A program made the position numbers and the translations under genes. Under the pieces are notes generated by a model. That model worked only from the letters and a program-made list of their open reading frames with translations, was not told where the DNA came from and did not search any database. A stretch of 49,347 nt of DNA, from contig NZ_JMPL01000024.1 of assembly GCF_000735365.1 (NCBI RefSeq), forward strand, positions 1 through 49,347, given 5' to 3'. This document shows, in pieces, positions 10,096-21,755 of this stretch. The stretch is from Kluyvera ascorbata ATCC 33433. GTDB taxonomy: Bacteria; Pseudomonadota; Gammaproteobacteria; Enterobacterales; Enterobacteriaceae. Numbering within the stretch: the first letter of the stretch is position 1; the number at the start of each line of letters is the position of its first letter.

Positions 10096-10790
10096 TGCTG
10101 CACTATATCTGGTGGTCTTTACCGCTAACTTTGGTTGTCTTTTTTGCCGCCCGTAAGCTTGCCACACGCTTTAAAATGCCGCTGCTCAACCCGCTGCTGG
10201 TATCGATGGTGGTGATTATTCCGTTCCTGCTGCTGACCGGTATTCCGTACGATCATTACTTTAAAGGCAGCGAAGTGCTGAACGACCTGTTGCAGCCTGC
10301 GGTGGTCGCTCTTGCTTATCCGCTATATGAACAGCTGCACCAGATCCGCGCCCGCTGGAAATCTATCATCACTATCTGCTTTGTCGGCAGCGCGGTGGCG
10401 ATGATTACCGGCACGTCGGTGGCATTGATGATGGGGGCTTCGCCACAGATTGCTGCGTCTATTCTGCCGAAATCCGTGACCACGCCGATTGCAATGGCGG
10501 TCAGCGGCAGTATCGGCGGTATCCCGGCAATTAGCGCCGTGTGCGTGATTTACGTCGGTATTCTCGGTGCGGTGTTTGGCCACACCTTGCTGAACCTGAT
10601 GCGGATTACCACCAAAGCCTCACGCGGGCTGTCGATGGGGACCGCGTCGCACGCCCTCGGTACCGCGCGCTGTGCTGAGATGGATTATCAGGAAGGAGCG
10701 TTTAGTTCGCTGGCGTTGGTTATCTGCGGCATCATTACCTCGCTGATTGCGCCATTCCTGTTCCCGATTATTCTGTCGGTGATGGGATAA
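10095..10790 (+). CDS. yohK: LrgB/CidB-family membrane protein YohK
   Basis: 231 residues, hydrophobic, with LrgB-type segments (KMPLLNPLLVSM, AISAVCVIYVGILGA, GTASHALGTARCAE near the C-terminal half). It is the partner of YohJ and starts within its stop codon. The SHALGTA motif is typical of the family. Its biochemical role in enterics is not settled from sequence. Confidence 0.93.
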   Translation: MLHYIWWSLPLTLVVFFAARKLATRFKMPLLNPLLVSMVVIIPFLLLTGIPYDHYFKGSEVLNDLLQPAVVALAYPLYEQLHQIRARWKSIITICFVGSAVAMITGTSVALMMGASPQIAASILPKSVTTPIAMAVSGSIGGIPAISAVCVIYVGILGAVFGHTLLNLMRITTKASRGLSMGTASHALGTARCAEMDYQEGAFSSLALVICGIITSLIAPFLFPIILSVMG

Positions 10791-10842
10791 AACGAGACAA
10801 ATCACACATTTTTAATTGATGTTACACACGTTGCATTAACAA

Positions 10843-10885
10843 TGAGATATTGATCACTAATTGGGGTGTCCGCGCCCCGTACACT
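10843..10885 (+). promoter_or_regulatory. cdd promoter with CRP site
   Basis: TGAGATATTGATCACT (10843-10858) matches the CRP consensus at 8 of 10 positions. A -10 box TACACT at 10880-10885 gives a start near 10892, which places CRP at about -41.5. This is the usual activation distance. In E. coli cdd is controlled by CRP and CytR; no separate CytR site is marked here. Confidence 0.5.
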
Positions 10886-10919
10886 ACGATCCCATTACAT
10901 TGTTATGAGGCACAACGCC

Positions 10920-11900
<981 letters not shown>

Positions 11901-11983
11901 TTAATTTCCCCGCAATTAAACGATGGTTTCTTGCTCTTGTCCGACGGGTAAAGTAGCCTGATGTCTCCCTCGTCCACTATTGA

Positions 11984-12712
<729 letters not shown>

Positions 12713-12807
12713 CCGTTTTCTAAATACCTTCGTTCTTGCCATCAAATTAGTTGATGAATCCTTCATTCACTAATAGTTCTTATTTGCATCTTATGTATTC
12801 CTGCTAC

Positions 12808-12844
12808 CCACAAATAACCATATAAAAAATATGGTTATTTGTGG
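12808..12844. repeat. Perfect 16-bp stem-loop between sanA and preT
   Basis: The arms CCACAAATAACCATAT (12808-12823) and ATATGGTTATTTGTGG (12829-12844) are exact complements around a five-A loop. It is AT-rich, without a T run of terminator quality, and unlike the REP units. It could be a transcript barrier, a protein site or the scar of a mobile element. No coding region is visible in 12713-12939. Confidence 0.7.
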
Positions 12845-12939
12845 ATTATTTCACAGACCCCTCTCCTTCATCCGCTTAGCCTGCCAGTAGTTGTTTCACT
12901 TTATTTGCCTTAATTAAACTAATCATTAAGGGAGCAATT

Positions 12940-14173
12940 ATGTCGCAACATCAATACCAGGATGAGCTGATTTCCCGCCTTTACGCCGCTATTGGCAATC
13001 AAAGAGGCCTCCCGCTGTCTGCTGTGCCACGATGCGCCATGCAGCCAGTCTTGTCCGGCGGAGACCGACCCGGGCAAGTTCATTCGCTCAGTCTATTTCC
13101 GCAACCTTAAGGGCGCTGCCGAAACCATTCGGGAAAATAATGCGTTAGGGTCGGTGTGTGCACGGGTCTGCCCAACGGAAAAGCTGTGCCAGCAGGGCTG
13201 TTCGCGCTCAGGAATCGATACGCCGATTGATATTGGCCGCCTGCAGCGTTTTGTCACTGACTTTGAGCAGCAAACGGCGATGCAGATTTACCAACCGGGT
13301 CGTAAGGATAAAGGCAAAGTCGCCATCATTGGCGCGGGCCCTGCCGGATTACAGGCCAGCGTGACGCTCACCAATTTGGGTTATGACGTTACCCTGTTCG
13401 AAAAAGAAGCCCAGCCGGGCGGCTGGCTGCGGCACGGCATTCCGGAATTCCGCCTGCCGCAAAAGGTACTGGATGCTGAAATTGCGCGAATCAGCGAAAT
13501 GGGCGTAACGATTCGCTGCGGCTGCGAAGTCGGCAAAAACCTGACGCTCGCCGAGCTAAAAGCCGACTACCGCGCCGTACTGCTGACCGTTGGGATGTCC
13601 AAAGGCTCAACGCTGCCGCTGTTTAACGACGCCAACCCGGTCGAAATTGCTGTCGATGTTCTCCAGCGAGCCCGCACTTCTGGCGGCAATATCACCGTAC
13701 CGCAAAGCGCGCTGATTGTCGGCGGTGGCGACGTGGCGATGGACGTGGCCAGCACGTTGAAAATTCTCGGCTGCCCGTCCGTCACCTGCGTTGCGCGCGA
13801 AGAGCTGGCCGAATTCCCGGCAAGCGATAAAGAGTTCACCACCACCCAGGCGCTAGGCGTGTCAATTATCGATGGCTTTACACCTGTCGCCGTCACGGGT
13901 AACAACGTCACATTCCAGCACGTTCGCCTGCCCGGCGAGCTGACGCTGACGGCAGAGCGTATTTATCTCGCCGTGGGCCAACGCGCCGAGCTAGAGGCCT
14001 TTGCTGGTATTCAGGTACAACGCAACATCGTGGAAACGCACGACTACCAGACCAGCGACCCTCAGCTCTTCGCCGCGGGCGATATCGTCAAGGGAGACAA
14101 AACCGTCGTCTACGCCGTGAAGACCGGGAAAGAAGCCGCTCAGGCCATTCATCACTATTTAGAGGAGGCATGA
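12940..14173 (+). pseudogene. preT: Dihydropyrimidine dehydrogenase subunit PreT, frameshifted near the start
   Basis: PreT is the NADH-oxidising FAD/Fe-S subunit that, with PreA, interconverts uracil or thymine and their dihydro forms. From 13000 on the protein is normal: CLLCHDAPCSQSCP cysteines, IIGAGPAGLQA (FAD), GGGDVAMDVAS (NADH). The natural ATG at 12940 (after GGGAG) reads MSQHQYQDEL and then leaves the frame. The following frame carries PAFTPLLAIKEAS, as in E. coli, but is preceded by a stop at 12968-12970. One extra T in TTT at 12971-12973 explains it. Without that base the protein would be about 411 residues, like E. coli. The first out-of-frame stop of the ATG frame is near 13108. 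A TTG at 12992 could start a shortened protein but lacks a ribosome site. Confidence 0.75.
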
Positions 14174-14175
14174 AC

Positions 14176-15411
14176 ATGTTAACTAAAGATCTGTCGGTCA
14201 CCTTCTGCGGCGTCAAATTCCCTAACCCGTTCTGTCTCTCGTCTTCACCGGTGGGCAACTGCTACGACATGTGCGCCAAGGCCTATGACAGCGGCTGGGG
14301 CGGTATCGTGTTTAAAACTATCGGCTTCTTTATTGCCAATGAAGTCTCGCCGCGCTTCGACCATTTGACCAAAGAAGACACCGGGTTTATCGGCTTTAAA
14401 AACATGGAGCAGATTGCCGAGCACCCGTTGGCGGAAAACCTGGCGGCAATCCGCCAGCTCAAGCAGGACTACCCTGATAAAGTGCTGATCGCCTCGATCA
14501 TGGGCGAAAATGAACAGCAGTGGCAGGATCTGGCGAAACTTGTCGAAGAAGCCGGTGCCGACATGATTGAATGCAACTTCTCCTGCCCACAGATGACCTC
14601 CCACGCGATGGGCAGCGACGTCGGGCAAAGCCCGGAACTGGTAGAGAAATACTGCCGGGCGGTGAAGCGCGGCTCCTCTCTGCCAATGCTGGCCAAAATG
14701 ACGCCGAACATCGGCGATATGTGCGAAGTGGCGCTGGCGGCTAAACGCGGCGGTGCTGACGGTATTGCCACCATCAACACCGTTAAATCCATTACCAATA
14801 TCGACCTCAACCGTAAAATCGGCATGCCGGTAGTCAACGGCAAATCCAGCATCTCCGGGTATTCCGGCAAGGCCGTTAAGCCGATCGCCCTACGCTTCAT
14901 TCAACAGTTGCGCACTCACCCCGAACTGAAGGATTTCCCTATCAGCGGGATCGGCGGGATTGAAACCTGGGAAGACGCCGCCGAGTTTTTGCTGCTGGGC
15001 GCGGCGACGCTGCAGGTCACGACCGGCATCATGCAGTACGGCTATCGTATCGTCGAAGATATGATAAGCGGCCTCTCCCACTATCTTAACGATCAGGGCT
15101 TCCATTCGCTTGATGAAATGATTGGCCTTGCCAACCACAACATCGTACCGGCCGAGGACCTTGACCGCAGCTACATCGTCTACCCGCATATTAATCAGGA
15201 AAAATGCGTCGGCTGCGGCCGCTGCTATATCTCCTGCTACGACGGCGGGCATCAGGCGATGGAGTGGAATGAGGAAACCCGCACGCCGCATTGTGATACT
15301 GAAAAATGCGTCGGCTGCCTGCTCTGCGGACACGTCTGCCCGGTGGCCTGCATTAGCCTTGGGGAGATAGCCTTTAAACCGGGTGAAAAAGCACACGCCG
15401 TCGCGCTTTAA
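14176..15411 (+). CDS. preA: NAD-dependent dihydropyrimidine dehydrogenase subunit PreA
   Basis: 411 residues. An FMN-binding dihydroorotate dehydrogenase-type barrel ([27 protein letters not shown]-like segment ECNFSCPQ near 135) followed by a two-[4Fe-4S] ferredoxin domain at the C-terminus ([11 protein letters not shown] and [15 protein letters not shown]). It reduces pyrimidines in partnership with PreT. Two ATGs are possible. That at 14170 overlaps the preT stop (ATGA) but lies too close to AGGAGG (14163-14168). The ATG at 14176 has good spacing and matches the E. coli start. Coupling to preT suggests that a broken preT would also affect expression or use of this subunit. Confidence 0.94.
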   Translation: MLTKDLSVTFCGVKFPNPFCLSSSPVGNCYDMCAKAYDSGWGGIVFKTIGFFIANEVSPRFDHLTKEDTGFIGFKNMEQIAEHPLAENLAAIRQLKQDYPDKVLIASIMGENEQQWQDLAKLVEEAGADMIECNFSCPQMTSHAMGSDVGQSPELVEKYCRAVKRGSSLPMLAKMTPNIGDMCEVALAAKRGGADGIATINTVKSITNIDLNRKIGMPVVNGKSSISGYSGKAVKPIALRFIQQLRTHPELKDFPISGIGGIETWEDAAEFLLLGAATLQVTTGIMQYGYRIVEDMISGLSHYLNDQGFHSLDEMIGLANHNIVPAEDLDRSYIVYPHINQEKCVGCGRCYISCYDGGHQAMEWNEETRTPHCDTEKCVGCLLCGHVCPVACISLGEIAFKPGEKAHAVAL

Positions 15412-15440
15412 CCTCTTCAACCTGCGGCTACAAAATCAAA

Positions 15441-15463
15441 AGCCCGGCATTTTTCGCCGGGCT
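15441..15463. terminator. Bidirectional terminator between preA and mglC
   Basis: AGCCCGGC (15441-15448) and GCCGGGCT (15456-15463) form an 8-bp GC-rich stem in the short gap between convergent genes. A-rich bases lie on the left and T-rich bases on the right. Confidence 0.8.
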
Positions 15464-15487
15464 CTTCTTATGTTTCTCTTGCTACGC

Positions 15488-16498
15488 TTATTTCTTACGC
15501 GCGTACTTCAGGGAGTCCAGCGCCACAGCGAAGATAATGATCCCGCCCTTGATGATGTACTGCCAGTATGGGTTTACGCCGATATAGGTCAGGCCGTAGT
15601 TGATAACGGTGAAGATAATGACACCGGTCACCACGCCCAGCACGGTACCTACGCCGCCGCTGAATGACACCCCACCCACTACGCAGGCAGCAATGGCGTC
15701 CAGTTCGTACATAAAGCCGAGGTTGTTGGTTGCCGAGCCAATACGCCCTGCTTCCAGCATCCCGCCGAAGGCATAGAACACGCCGGACAGCGCATAAATC
15801 ACCAGCAGGTTCAGCGCCACGTTAACGCCGGAGACTTTCGCCGCTTCCGGGTTGCCGCCGATAGCGAAGATGTTTTTACCAAAGCGGGTTTTGTTCCACA
15901 GGATCCAGACAAGACCAACGGCAATCAGCGCATAGAAGGTAATGTACGACAGGCGGAAGCTGCCCAGCGCGATAAACCCTTGCGTGAACGTCGAGAAGCC
16001 GCCATCGAAGCCGGAAATCGGCGACGCGCCCACGAAGTCGTAGTACAGGGAGTTGATGCCGTACACGATAATCATCGTACCCAGGGTCGTGATGAAAGGC
16101 GTCACGTTCAGGTAAGCAATGATGATCCCGTTAATCAGACCGATGACCGCGCCAATGGCGCAGACAATCAGGATAACCACGAAGATTGGCATGGTTGCCA
16201 TCTCCGGGAACACCTTGTTGGCGTTCTCCATCGACTGCAACAGCGTCGCCGCAATCACCGCCGCCAGACCCACCTGACGACCTGCGGACAGGTCAGTACC
16301 CTGGGTAACGATCAGCCCGGCAACGCCGAGGGCGATAATAATACGTACGGAAGACTGGGTCAGGATGTTACTGAGGTTCAACAAACTTAAGAAAGTTGGG
16401 TCCTGGATAATAATAATGGCCAGCAGAACCAAAAGAACAACGTAAATACCGCCATCTTTCAGATAAGTGAGAAAGCTTTTTTTATTTAACGCACTCAT
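15488..16498 (-). CDS. mglC: Galactose/methyl-galactoside ABC transporter permease MglC
   Basis: 336 residues with about ten membrane segments. It is the homodimer-forming permease of the high-affinity galactose importer (BPD_transp_2 family; GLIVTQGTDLSAGRQVGLAAV, GGNPEAAKVSGVNV as the coupling loop). Third gene of the minus-strand mglBAC operon, starting 15 bases after mglA. Nearly identical to the E. coli protein. Confidence 0.96.
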   Translation of the reverse strand: MSALNKKSFLTYLKDGGIYVVLLVLLAIIIIQDPTFLSLLNLSNILTQSSVRIIIALGVAGLIVTQGTDLSAGRQVGLAAVIAATLLQSMENANKVFPEMATMPIFVVILIVCAIGAVIGLINGIIIAYLNVTPFITTLGTMIIVYGINSLYYDFVGASPISGFDGGFSTFTQGFIALGSFRLSYITFYALIAVGLVWILWNKTRFGKNIFAIGGNPEAAKVSGVNVALNLLVIYALSGVFYAFGGMLEAGRIGSATNNLGFMYELDAIAACVVGGVSFSGGVGTVLGVVTGVIIFTVINYGLTYIGVNPYWQYIIKGGIIIFAVALDSLKYARKK

Positions 16499-16513
16499 GT
16501 CGAGCCCCTGAAA

Positions 16514-18034
16514 TTAAAGGTGCAATGACGCAAGACGGAGAATTTCGTTTTGCGTTGCAGTTTTCGTTTCAACAATCCCGGCAACCAGGCCATTACTCAT
16601 GACAAGGATGCGGTCAGTAATACCCAGTAGCTCTGGCATTTCTGAAGAAATAATAATGATCCCTTTATCTTTCTTCGCCAGCTCAGCGATTAATTGATAA
16701 ATTTCAAATTTTGCACCTACGTCGATACCACGGGTCGGTTCATCCAGCATCAGTATTTCAGGCTGGGTTAACAGCCAGCGTCCAATAATGACCTTCTGCT
16801 GGTTACCACCGGATAACGAACCAATCTGTGTGTGGTGTCCAGGCGTCTTCACGCGCATAGAGTCGATAACCCATTGGGTGTCGCTCTTCATGCGAGAGTT
16901 ATCCAGCAGACCCACTTTATTTTTATAGTTCTTGATATTCGAAATTAGTGAGTTAAATCCAATATCAAGGTAGGCGTAAATACCCGTCGAGCGACGCTCT
17001 TCGGTCACCAGCGCAAAGCCGTTATTGATCGCTTCGTTGGCGCTATGGTTATTAATTTTCTTGCCGTGCAGGGTAATGGTGCCGCCCGATTTTTCGCGCA
17101 CACCAAACAGTGTTTCCACGATATCGGTACGCTTGGCGCCCACCAGCCCAGCGATGCCAAGGATTTCCCCTTTACGCAGCTGGAATGAAACGTCACGAAT
17201 CGACGGCTGACGCAGGGACGTCAGATGCTGCACGTCGAGGATAACCTCGCCCGGTACGTTCTGGCGGTCCGGGAAACGCTGGTTCAGTGAACGACCGACC
17301 ATCATGGCGATGATCTTGTCCATATCCAGCCCTTCCAGCGGCTGGGTGGCAATCCACTGACCATCGCGCAGAACGGTGATTTCATCACACAGTTGGAAAA
17401 TTTCTTCCATCTTATGCGAGATATAGACGATGCCGCAGCCGCGGTCTTTCAGCTTACGGATAATGGTAAACAGGTGGTTTACCTCTTTTTCCGTCAGCGA
17501 CGACGTAGGTTCATCCATAATCACGATTTTCGCGTTATAGGAGAAGGCCTTGGCGATTTCAATCATCTGCATCTGCGACACGGAGAGCGTACCGACGCGC
17601 GCGCGCGGGTCGATATCGATATCCAGCTCATCAAAGATGGCTTTGGTATCGCGATACATTTTGTCCTGGTCGACAAACATGCCTTTGGTTGGGTAACGAC
17701 CTAACCACATGTTGTCCATAACCGAACGTTGTAATACCAGGTTAAGTTCCTGGTGAACCATCGAAATACCATTTTCCAGCGCTTCTTTAGCGGAATGGAA
17801 ATCGATTTCTTTACCCTGGAATAGAATGCTGCCGGAATCTTTTTGATAGATCCCAAATAGGCATTTTAATAACGTTGATTTGCCCGCGCCGTTCTCACCC
17901 ATTAATGCATGGATAGAGTGCGGACGAACTTTCAGGTTAACATTATCGAGTGCTTTTACGCCCGGAAATGACTTGTTGATCTGGCTCATTTCCAACAAGA
18001 ATTCGCCAGACGGCTCTCTATTATTGTTGTCCAT
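16514..18034 (-). CDS. mglA: Galactose/methyl-galactoside ABC transporter ATPase MglA
   Basis: 506 residues, the same length as E. coli MglA. Two fused ABC ATPase domains: the first has Walker [10 protein letters not shown] near residue 43, LSVSQMQ signature and Walker [13 protein letters not shown]. The second has the degenerate [10 protein letters not shown]-loop, LSGGNQQK signature and [12 protein letters not shown]. The frame extends 16 residues upstream to 18082, but the start at 18034 restores the normal length. A hairpin separates it from mglB. Confidence 0.96.
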   Translation of the reverse strand: MDNNNREPSGEFLLEMSQINKSFPGVKALDNVNLKVRPHSIHALMGENGAGKSTLLKCLFGIYQKDSGSILFQGKEIDFHSAKEALENGISMVHQELNLVLQRSVMDNMWLGRYPTKGMFVDQDKMYRDTKAIFDELDIDIDPRARVGTLSVSQMQMIEIAKAFSYNAKIVIMDEPTSSLTEKEVNHLFTIIRKLKDRGCGIVYISHKMEEIFQLCDEITVLRDGQWIATQPLEGLDMDKIIAMMVGRSLNQRFPDRQNVPGEVILDVQHLTSLRQPSIRDVSFQLRKGEILGIAGLVGAKRTDIVETLFGVREKSGGTITLHGKKINNHSANEAINNGFALVTEERRSTGIYAYLDIGFNSLISNIKNYKNKVGLLDNSRMKSDTQWVIDSMRVKTPGHHTQIGSLSGGNQQKVIIGRWLLTQPEILMLDEPTRGIDVGAKFEIYQLIAELAKKDKGIIIISSEMPELLGITDRILVMSNGLVAGIVETKTATQNEILRLASLHL

Positions 18035-18070
18035 ATATATACCTGGCTGCGATATTTCTGCGTCAGTATT

Positions 18071-18098
18071 TATAGGGCGCACAAATGCGCGCCCTATA
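18071..18098. promoter_or_regulatory. mglB-mglA intergenic stem-loop
   Basis: TATAGGGCGC (18071-18080) and GCGCCCTATA (18089-18098) form a perfect 10-bp stem with an eight-base loop in the 74-base gap between mglB and mglA. Such a structure can protect the upstream mglB mRNA or partly stop transcription, giving more binding protein than ATPase. The role is inferred. Confidence 0.6.
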
Positions 18099-18108
18099 TA
18101 TTTAAAGA

Positions 18109-19107
18109 TTACTTACCGGTGAATTCGCTAAGGTTGTCTTTATCTACGCCAACGTAAGGTACGCGGACGATTTTATTCTCGATCTTCCAGTTGGTGCCAT
18201 CAGCGGCGCCTTTACCGGCAGCGAGGTTTTTCGCCAGATCGAAGGTCGCTTTCGCCTGGTTGTTAGCATCGTTCAGCACGGTACCCGCCATTGCCCCAGA
18301 TTTAACCAGCGCCAGCGCTTCCGGCAGCGCATCCACACCGAAGACAGGGATGGAAGATTTGTTGTGCGCTTTCAGCGCTTCTACCGCACCCATTGCCATC
18401 GCATCGTTGTTAGCGATAACCACTTCAATTTTGTTAGCGTTAGGGCCGGACAGCCATGCGTCCATCTTATCTTTAGCCTGAGCGGTATCCCACATGGCGG
18501 TATCCAGCTGCAGCTGCTGGGTTTTCAGGCCCTTGTCGTTCAGCTCTTTGATAACGTAGGTGGTACGCGCTTCAGCATCCGGGTGGCCCGGTTCGCCTTT
18601 CAGCAGCACGAACTGAATCTGGCCGTCTTTGTTCAGGTCCCAGTTCGGGTTTGCCGCCCAGTGTTTAGCAATCAGATCGCCCTGGATAATACCGGATTCT
18701 TTAGAATCGGTGCCCACGTAGTACGCTTTGTCATAGCTATCCAGCGCTTTACGAGAAGGTTCTTTGTTGAAGAAAACGATCGGTACGTTCTGGCCGCGCG
18801 CTTTTTCAATGACCGTGCCTGCCGCTGCAGGGTCAACCAGGTTGATAGCCAGCGCTTTCACGCCTTTTGCCAGCAGGACGTCAATCTGGTCGTTCTGCTT
18901 GGACTGGTCGTTCTGGGAGTCGTTCATCAGCAGCTGAACGTCCGGCGCGGCTTTCGCATCTTTCTCGATAGCTTTACGCACAACGGACATAAAGTTGTCG
19001 TCGTATTTATAGATAGTTACGCCAATACGGGTATCGGCAGCGTGCGCTGCTGCACCGAAAAACATGCTGGCCATCAGGGCAGACAGGGTTAACACCTTCT
19101 TATTCAT
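18109..19107 (-). CDS. mglB: Periplasmic galactose/glucose-binding protein MglB
   Basis: 332 residues. A Sec signal peptide ([23 protein letters not shown], about 23 residues) precedes a mature protein starting [16 protein letters not shown]. This is the type I sugar-binding fold that delivers galactose to MglAC and to the Trg chemoreceptor. The EF-hand-like calcium loop is visible at DLNKDGQIQ. First gene of the operon, with the promoter in the 291-base gap to galS. Confidence 0.96.
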   Translation of the reverse strand: MNKKVLTLSALMASMFFGAAAHAADTRIGVTIYKYDDNFMSVVRKAIEKDAKAAPDVQLLMNDSQNDQSKQNDQIDVLLAKGVKALAINLVDPAAAGTVIEKARGQNVPIVFFNKEPSRKALDSYDKAYYVGTDSKESGIIQGDLIAKHWAANPNWDLNKDGQIQFVLLKGEPGHPDAEARTTYVIKELNDKGLKTQQLQLDTAMWDTAQAKDKMDAWLSGPNANKIEVVIANNDAMAMGAVEALKAHNKSSIPVFGVDALPEALALVKSGAMAGTVLNDANNQAKATFDLAKNLAAGKGAADGTNWKIENKIVRVPYVGVDKDNLSEFTGK

Positions 19108-19325
19108 GGTATCTCCGGTTTTATTATGCAGGGTAGTTCGGGTGAAAATAGTCGGCGGGCAGAGTTAATAAATTGTTACTGCACGACGAAATTCACTGAT
19201 AAAAATTTGTTCTTCCGTGTTGAGCAACAATCCAGATGACGTTCTAAACTGTTTTTGCAGCTGATTTACGCTATAAAAAGTGATTAATCACCGTTACATC
19301 ATGTTTCAGCCTGATAAACGCTGCC

Positions 19326-19386
19326 ATCATAGCGATGCCGATGTTAACAATCTGTGAATTTACTCACAGATTGAAAACGGTTACAT
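19326..19386 (-). promoter_or_regulatory. mglBAC promoter: -10 box, CRP site and Gal operator
   Basis: In the 291-base gap 19108-19398 a perfect CRP site TGTGAATTTACTCACA lies at 19353-19368. Next to it, on the upstream side, is the Gal operator TTGAAAACGGTTACAT at 19371-19386, which fits the GTGNAANCGNTTNCAC pattern except at the outermost bases. On the minus strand a TATGAT -10 box lies at 19326-19331. This predicts a start near 19319, with CRP centred at about -41.5. GalS or GalR should repress and CRP activate. I see no gene in the rest of the gap. Confidence 0.8.
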
Positions 19387-19398
19387 AACACTAACAAA

Positions 19399-20421
19399 TT
19401 AGTTCGTGATGGGATGCACAGATTGCCGCTGCGCCACAGAATGGCGACGAACCAGCGTCGGCATAAAACAGTGAGTGGCCTCACTATCAAGCTTGCCCGC
19501 CGCTCCTAAAAGCGCCAGCTCCGTCGCCTGTTTTGCCATAGAAACAATCGGGTACCGGATGGTCGTCAACTGTGGATCGGTATAGCGAGCAATGGGAATA
19601 TCGTCAAAGCCGATGACTGAAACCTGCTGCGGTACGGCAATACCGTTATCTTTAAGCGCACTCAGCGCGCCGGCCGCCATATTATCGTTATAGGCAAACA
19701 CGGCGGTTAGCCCGGCATTGCGTCCGAGCAGTTCGACCATGGCCGCTTCCCCACCCTGCATATCCGGCGAGCCGGTGCCAACCCAGCTATCGGGAGCGAC
19801 AATGCCCTGCTCCAGCAGCGCACGCGCCCACCCTTCCCGGCGCATATCATCATCTTCAATGCTGTGGCTGGACGCGAGATAGCCAATGCGCTGATGCCCA
19901 TGATTGAGCAGCATCCGGGTTCCCATCAGCGCACCGCTGACGTTATCCAGGCAGACGCAGCGATGGGCATAGCCGGGAACGATACGGTTAATCAGTACCA
20001 TGCCGGGCATGTGTGCCATAAACTCGCTGAGTTCCCGATCGCTTAAGGCTTTAGAATGGACGATAAGCGCACTACAGCGCTGACGAATCAGCACCTCAAT
20101 GGCGTTGCGCTCTTTTTCTGCTTCGTGGTAGCTATTGCCAATAAGCACATATTTATGATGCTGCTGGGCGACGGTATCCACCGCTTTAACCAGCGCGCCA
20201 AAGAAGGCGTCGGAGACGTCCATCACCACGCAGCCAATGGTATCGCTGACCTGCGTTGCCAGCGCTTGCGCGTTCGCATTCGGACGATAACCCAATGCCG
20301 ACACCGCTTTCATCACGGTATCGCGGGTATCCTGACTGACCAGAGCGCTGTTGTTCAGCACCCGTGAAACGGTGGCAACGGAAACGCCCGCCTGGCGGGC
20401 GACATCACGAATGGTGATCAT
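19399..20421 (-). CDS. galS: LacI-family regulator GalS (mgl isorepressor)
   Basis: 340 residues. The N-terminal helix-turn-helix ([20 protein letters not shown], residues 1-20) and LacI hinge are followed by a periplasmic-binding-type sugar domain. Similarity to E. coli GalS is high throughout. A GTG six bases upstream is a possible but less likely start. It represses mglBAC and itself, with galactose as inducer. It lies directly upstream of mglB on the same strand, with its own CRP site and operator. Confidence 0.95.
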   Translation of the reverse strand: MITIRDVARQAGVSVATVSRVLNNSALVSQDTRDTVMKAVSALGYRPNANAQALATQVSDTIGCVVMDVSDAFFGALVKAVDTVAQQHHKYVLIGNSYHEAEKERNAIEVLIRQRCSALIVHSKALSDRELSEFMAHMPGMVLINRIVPGYAHRCVCLDNVSGALMGTRMLLNHGHQRIGYLASSHSIEDDDMRREGWARALLEQGIVAPDSWVGTGSPDMQGGEAAMVELLGRNAGLTAVFAYNDNMAAGALSALKDNGIAVPQQVSVIGFDDIPIARYTDPQLTTIRYPIVSMAKQATELALLGAAGKLDSEATHCFMPTLVRRHSVAQRQSVHPITN

Positions 20422-20485
20422 ACTCACCGCCCGATTTAATATTGCTGCAGTTCACGTTACACCCCCTATGTACAGCGAGAGCGCT

Positions 20486-20547
20486 ATTCTGGCAGTGAGT
20501 CTGCGGCAACTACGTGAGAAAGGTCACAGCCTTGGAAACGGTTACAT
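20486..20547 (-). promoter_or_regulatory. galS promoter: CRP site and Gal operator
   Basis: CGTGAGAAAGGTCACA (20513-20528) fits the CRP consensus with one mismatch. TTGGAAACGGTTACAT (20532-20547) matches the Gal operator in the same relative position as at mglB. A weak -10 box CAGAAT (20486-20491, minus strand) lies at the distance expected for CRP at about -41.5. This indicates autoregulation of galS. Confidence 0.7.
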
Positions 20548-20577
20548 CCATTTTGTTAATGGTTGTGATCTGGATCG

Positions 20578-21735
20578 TTATCTAAATGTGTTGCGGAATG
20601 ACACACCTGATGCTTTTGCCGTCAATTGACGCCACAGCCACTCAACGGGGCCCTGACGGAAATGACGCAGCCACAGCACAGAAAAGCCAAGGTTGACCAG
20701 CCATACGGGGACAACAAACGCCAGTAGCGTCAGACGGTCGTACTTCATAAATAGACCGAGGTGATAGAACAGCGTAGTGCAGATGAGCGTTTGCAGAAGG
20801 TAGTTAGTCAGCGCCATGCGCCCCACGCAGACCACCGCTGCCGCCAGCCGGGAACGGCTGATTTGCGGCCAGTAGGCGTAAGCCAGCGCGGCGTAACCAA
20901 GCGTTTGGATCGGCGCGCTAATTTCGCGCGGCGCTTGCAGCAAAAACGCGCACCAGCGATAGGCCCAGTCGAGATGCCACTGCGCGGCAATCGCCGGTAG
21001 GTTAATCAGCATGCCAAGAGAGATGCACAGCACCGCACAACGGCGGTAATGACGATGGCTGAACTGCCCTTTCAGCCAGCCGCAGCGCATCAATGCCGCC
21101 CCCATTAGCATCATGCCGGCAAGCTGCCAGCCGTACTGCGCACCCAGCGCCAGAAGGTTTGCCGAGAGCATATCGCTGCGGTTGCTGATGGCTTCAAATC
21201 CGCCGTTCAGCTTCCAGTAATGTTCGTAGAGCAGGTTTGAAGCATCCGGCACCCACGAGCGACTTTGTCCGTTATCCGCAATCAGCCCAAGCAACAGCAG
21301 TACCGCCACTCCAATGACGTACAGCATCGCGCCGGTATTGAATAAGGCTTTCACGTCGCGCGCGTCGCGAACCAGGCGCCAGCAAACCAGCCCCACCAAC
21401 GCATAGGCGAGCAAAATATCGCCGTCCCAGAACAGCAGCCCGTGAATAAACCCGAGCAACGCCAGCAGCGTCAGGCGGCTTTGGATCCAGCGCGAGCCCC
21501 GCGGTAGCAGCAATTGCAGACCCGCACCAAACAGCAGCGCAAACAGCGTGAGGAATTTTACCTGCGCAAACAGGTCGAGGATGGCCCACGTCCAGGCATC
21601 ACGAGAGGTAATCTCACCGTACCAGGCGGGGTTAAGATAAGCGGCCTTCGGCAAGCCGAAGGCGCTGATATTCAGCAGCAGGATACCCAGTATGGCTACG
21701 CCACGAATAAAATCCAGCGTGACGTTTCGTTCCAT
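20578..21735 (-). CDS. yeiB: DUF418 membrane protein YeiB
   Basis: 385 residues with about ten membrane segments. It carries the DUF418 C-terminal domain (GRMALTNYLLQTLICT, PVEWLWRQLT) and the N-terminal LDFIRGVAILGILLLNI seen in this family. Function is not established; a relation to acyltransferase-3-type proteins has been noted for the family. It begins 20 bases after folE and is probably co-transcribed, as in E. coli. Confidence 0.9.
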   Translation of the reverse strand: MERNVTLDFIRGVAILGILLLNISAFGLPKAAYLNPAWYGEITSRDAWTWAILDLFAQVKFLTLFALLFGAGLQLLLPRGSRWIQSRLTLLALLGFIHGLLFWDGDILLAYALVGLVCWRLVRDARDVKALFNTGAMLYVIGVAVLLLLGLIADNGQSRSWVPDASNLLYEHYWKLNGGFEAISNRSDMLSANLLALGAQYGWQLAGMMLMGAALMRCGWLKGQFSHRHYRRCAVLCISLGMLINLPAIAAQWHLDWAYRWCAFLLQAPREISAPIQTLGYAALAYAYWPQISRSRLAAAVVCVGRMALTNYLLQTLICTTLFYHLGLFMKYDRLTLLAFVVPVWLVNLGFSVLWLRHFRQGPVEWLWRQLTAKASGVSFRNTFR

Positions 21736-21755
21736 GCACCTGCTCCGTGAGTCGA

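Noticed and set aside
10801-10835. Second CRP or CytR site further upstream of cdd
   Set aside because: Only half-matches (TCACACA, TTACACA) were found, without a second half at the right spacing.
12713-12939. Search for yeiS in the sanA-preT gap
   Set aside because: No open frame with similarity to the small membrane protein YeiS is visible; only the hairpin and AT-rich sequence are present.
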